Assembly: GCF_003073045.1 (NCBI RefSeq)
Contig: NC_037599.1
Location: 22,820,555 to 22,884,554 of the forward strand
Origin: Pomacea canaliculata
Taxonomy: Eukaryota > Mollusca > Gastropoda > Architaenioglossa > Ampullariidae
DNA length: 64,000 bases
Reading direction: 5' to 3'
Part shown: positions 63,001 to 64,000 of the stretch, in pieces
How positions within the stretch are numbered: the stretch's first letter is position 1
How the letters are laid out: each line of letters begins with the position of its first letter
The notes under the pieces: generated by a model
The model's database searches: none
What the model saw: the letters and a program-made list of their open reading frames with translations, nothing else
What the model was told of the DNA's origin: nothing
Position numbers and translations under genes: made by a program

Positions 63001-64000
63001 ACGTGATATTACACTTCCGGGCCAATCGTCATCAGACTCTCCTCGTCCAAACACTTTACCCAGCAACAAAATTGAATATGGTTAGTACAAAATGTCTGAA
63101 AATTCGCGGAATCTTAATTATAAATTATAAATATTCTAATTAATATAATTATAAATTGATACCTCAGTGGTTTTAATTTTCATCACATATTGCAAGTTTG
63201 TTTGCTCCGCAAGTCTCAGCATATTAACCGCCAGTTTAATCCATGTGGTTCATGCGTTAAACCCATCTCTCAAAACAATGCTCAGAATATGCTTTATTTT
63301 TTTCTGGCACACCATTCACTGCTTCGGTGAACTTTTTGCTGTCAGCCAACACCTTCCTGTATAGGCTGTGCTTTCAAAGCACATGTTTGGTGATAAAAAC
63401 ATGATGGCTTTTGTTTACTCCAAGAAAAAGACACCATTTTGCGCTCATTCATATCAGTGTCCCCAGTTTTCCTGTAGGGGCTCAAACATCATTTCACACA
63501 CACACAGAGTATACATTTCAGCTCCCACCACATCCCAATTCACTCAAGTTCCTAGAAAATGTTAGAAAGAAAAATTCTTCGAACTTTCCGATCGACCTCT
63601 GATTGCATGATTGTCGCAGCTTCCAAATAAAAACAACGACGGCATTTAGGTTCTGTGTAGAGGTTAACCTTTACCCTAACCCTGGTGACAACGACAGCTG
63701 ACAAATTAAAGAGGGCAGTAGGATACGTAAGGTAACTTTTTTCTACACATCTAACTCTCTTCAAGAATAAAAACAAGTATGTACAACAACAACAACAATA
63801 ATGATAATAATGTTTGCTTAACTAGTGCCATATCCCAGCTCTACAAACACAGTCTAACAAGAGAAAGGGGTGGTTAAACATTCCAAATAGCGACAGACAG
63901 TGAAGACATTGTAGAGATCGCTACATGCTGACTGTATATATGTGCAGGGACATCATCGCAGGCTTCGTCACTGATGAACATGTCCGTAAGTGAGCTCTGC
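59806..64000 (+). CDS. Putative CABIT-domain-like adaptor protein (gene, 3' truncated)
   Basis: Exons seen: 59806-60007, 60259-60517, 60869-61012, 62368-62408, 62669-63080, 63948-63985, continuing past the edge. ATG at 59806 gives MAAAGSSQGTSSCTLREAVL, then LPMLIR and EEGFYGPDEATCMSL, then DVLALQSAMVVNSQNVV. The pattern of LP, a basic strand, EGFYG and a GD.L strand resembles the start of CABIT domains (THEMIS/GAREM family), though I hold this loosely. The following exons are Ser/Pro-rich (SPSSPSRP, DSDYAELDEALMD), as in adaptor proteins with phosphorylation sites. Two missing bases near 59891 and 59940 are needed; with them the first exon is exactly 68 codons. If the family call is wrong it remains a real multi-exon gene of unknown function, since phases agree across five junctions. 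Confidence 0.55.
60259..60517 (+). CDS. CABIT-like gene exon 2
   Basis: Acceptor acacacag, donor gtactt, phase 0 to 1. ETSGGGVLNKPNTLQND, an acidic stretch, then YRALLILSLDNEDIASLRIT and SRYVTGIFSDCDWFGREKEL. Confidence 0.75.
60869..61012 (+). CDS. CABIT-like gene exon 3
   Basis: Acceptor tgatgcag; donor gtaagc at 61013, chosen because its phase 1 joins 62368. PLKKDKASPGPASSGMPFGP and PPVSPQSREPSQV are proline-rich. Reading on past the donor would reach TAA at 61083, giving a possible alternative end. Confidence 0.65.
61179..61857. mobile_element. 679-bp inverted-repeat element with TA duplication
   Basis: Ends read CTGTCACGG and CCGTGACAG, each flanked by TA (61177-61178, 61858-61859), with extra complementarity inward (GGCACGG/CCCGTGCC). 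An internal hairpin TTTTAACCCTTTCC/GGAAAGGGTTAAAA lies at 61,726-61,816. It sits in the intron 61013-62367 of the CABIT-like gene. No transposase recognised; a Tc1/mariner-type MITE is the best guess. Confidence 0.55.
62368..62408 (+). CDS. CABIT-like gene exon 4
   Basis: A 41-base exon, acceptor tttccag, donor gtaaga, phase 1 to 0. It reads GDTATSPSSPSRPT. Confidence 0.55.
62669..63080 (+). CDS. CABIT-like gene exon 5
   Basis: A 412-base exon with acceptor cttccag, donor gttagt, phase 0 to 1. VFPQLQTILRTAKNKTTSSS, SLFSRLSSIVSQDARPK, then DADSDYAELDEALMDAHTHF and Ser/Pro-rich sequence. SDYAEL resembles a Tyr-phosphorylation site. GC content is well above the surrounding introns. Confidence 0.75.
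63948..63985 (+). CDS. CABIT-like gene exon 6
   Basis: A 38-base exon with acceptor tgtgcag, donor gtaagt, phase 1 to 0, reading GTSSQASSLMNMS. The gene continues beyond the right edge. Confidence 0.55.

Overview
The window is animal nuclear DNA: AT-rich and intron-dense, with short exons bounded by GT..AG splice sites and many microsatellites and decayed transposons. The gene families and the style of the repeats suggest a lophotrochozoan, most likely a gastropod mollusc; this is inferred from family recognition, not from a search. No operons, CRISPR arrays, rRNA or tRNA genes were seen.

Layout, all four recognised genes on the + strand. (1) Positions 1 to about 20,500 hold the 3' two thirds of an NMDA-type ionotropic glutamate receptor, closest by eye to the GluN3 (GRIN3) class. 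It covers part of the ligand-binding domain, M1, the pore loop, M3, the second ligand-binding half, M4 and a long cytoplasmic tail ending in a coiled coil. One intron carries a dead Tigger/pogo transposon with a transposase remnant. (2) Positions 24,443 to about 33,130 hold a complete 15-exon gene for a secreted protein: signal peptide, cysteine-rich EGF-like repeats, a catalytic-looking region with hallmarks of clan GH-A glycoside hydrolases, and a C-terminal tail. A small transposon (MITE) sits just upstream of its start codon. (3) Positions 36,388 to about 41,200 hold a secreted protein with three C-type lectin domains, the first lacking its central exon. (4) Positions 59,806 to beyond the right edge hold a gene whose first domain looks CABIT-like, followed by a Ser/Pro-rich region; it is truncated by the window.

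Between genes 3 and 4 lie a 4.85-kb terminal-inverted-repeat element carrying a broken multi-exon cassette (41,246-46,093), a decayed LINE on the minus strand (49,670-51,290), a 100-N assembly gap (54,630-54,729) in unrecognisable sequence, and a 24-bp minisatellite (58,967-59,213). Three further short inverted-repeat elements were found at 24,111, 35,635 and 61,179.

Genes 1, 2 and 4 each need several single-base corrections to keep their exons in frame, although nearly all splice sites are intact. I count about 12 such places. The likeliest cause is residual assembly error, so a gene caller run on this sequence would split or truncate these genes. The genes have no evident joint pathway: a synaptic-type channel, a secreted glycan-acting enzyme, a secreted lectin and a probable signalling adaptor.
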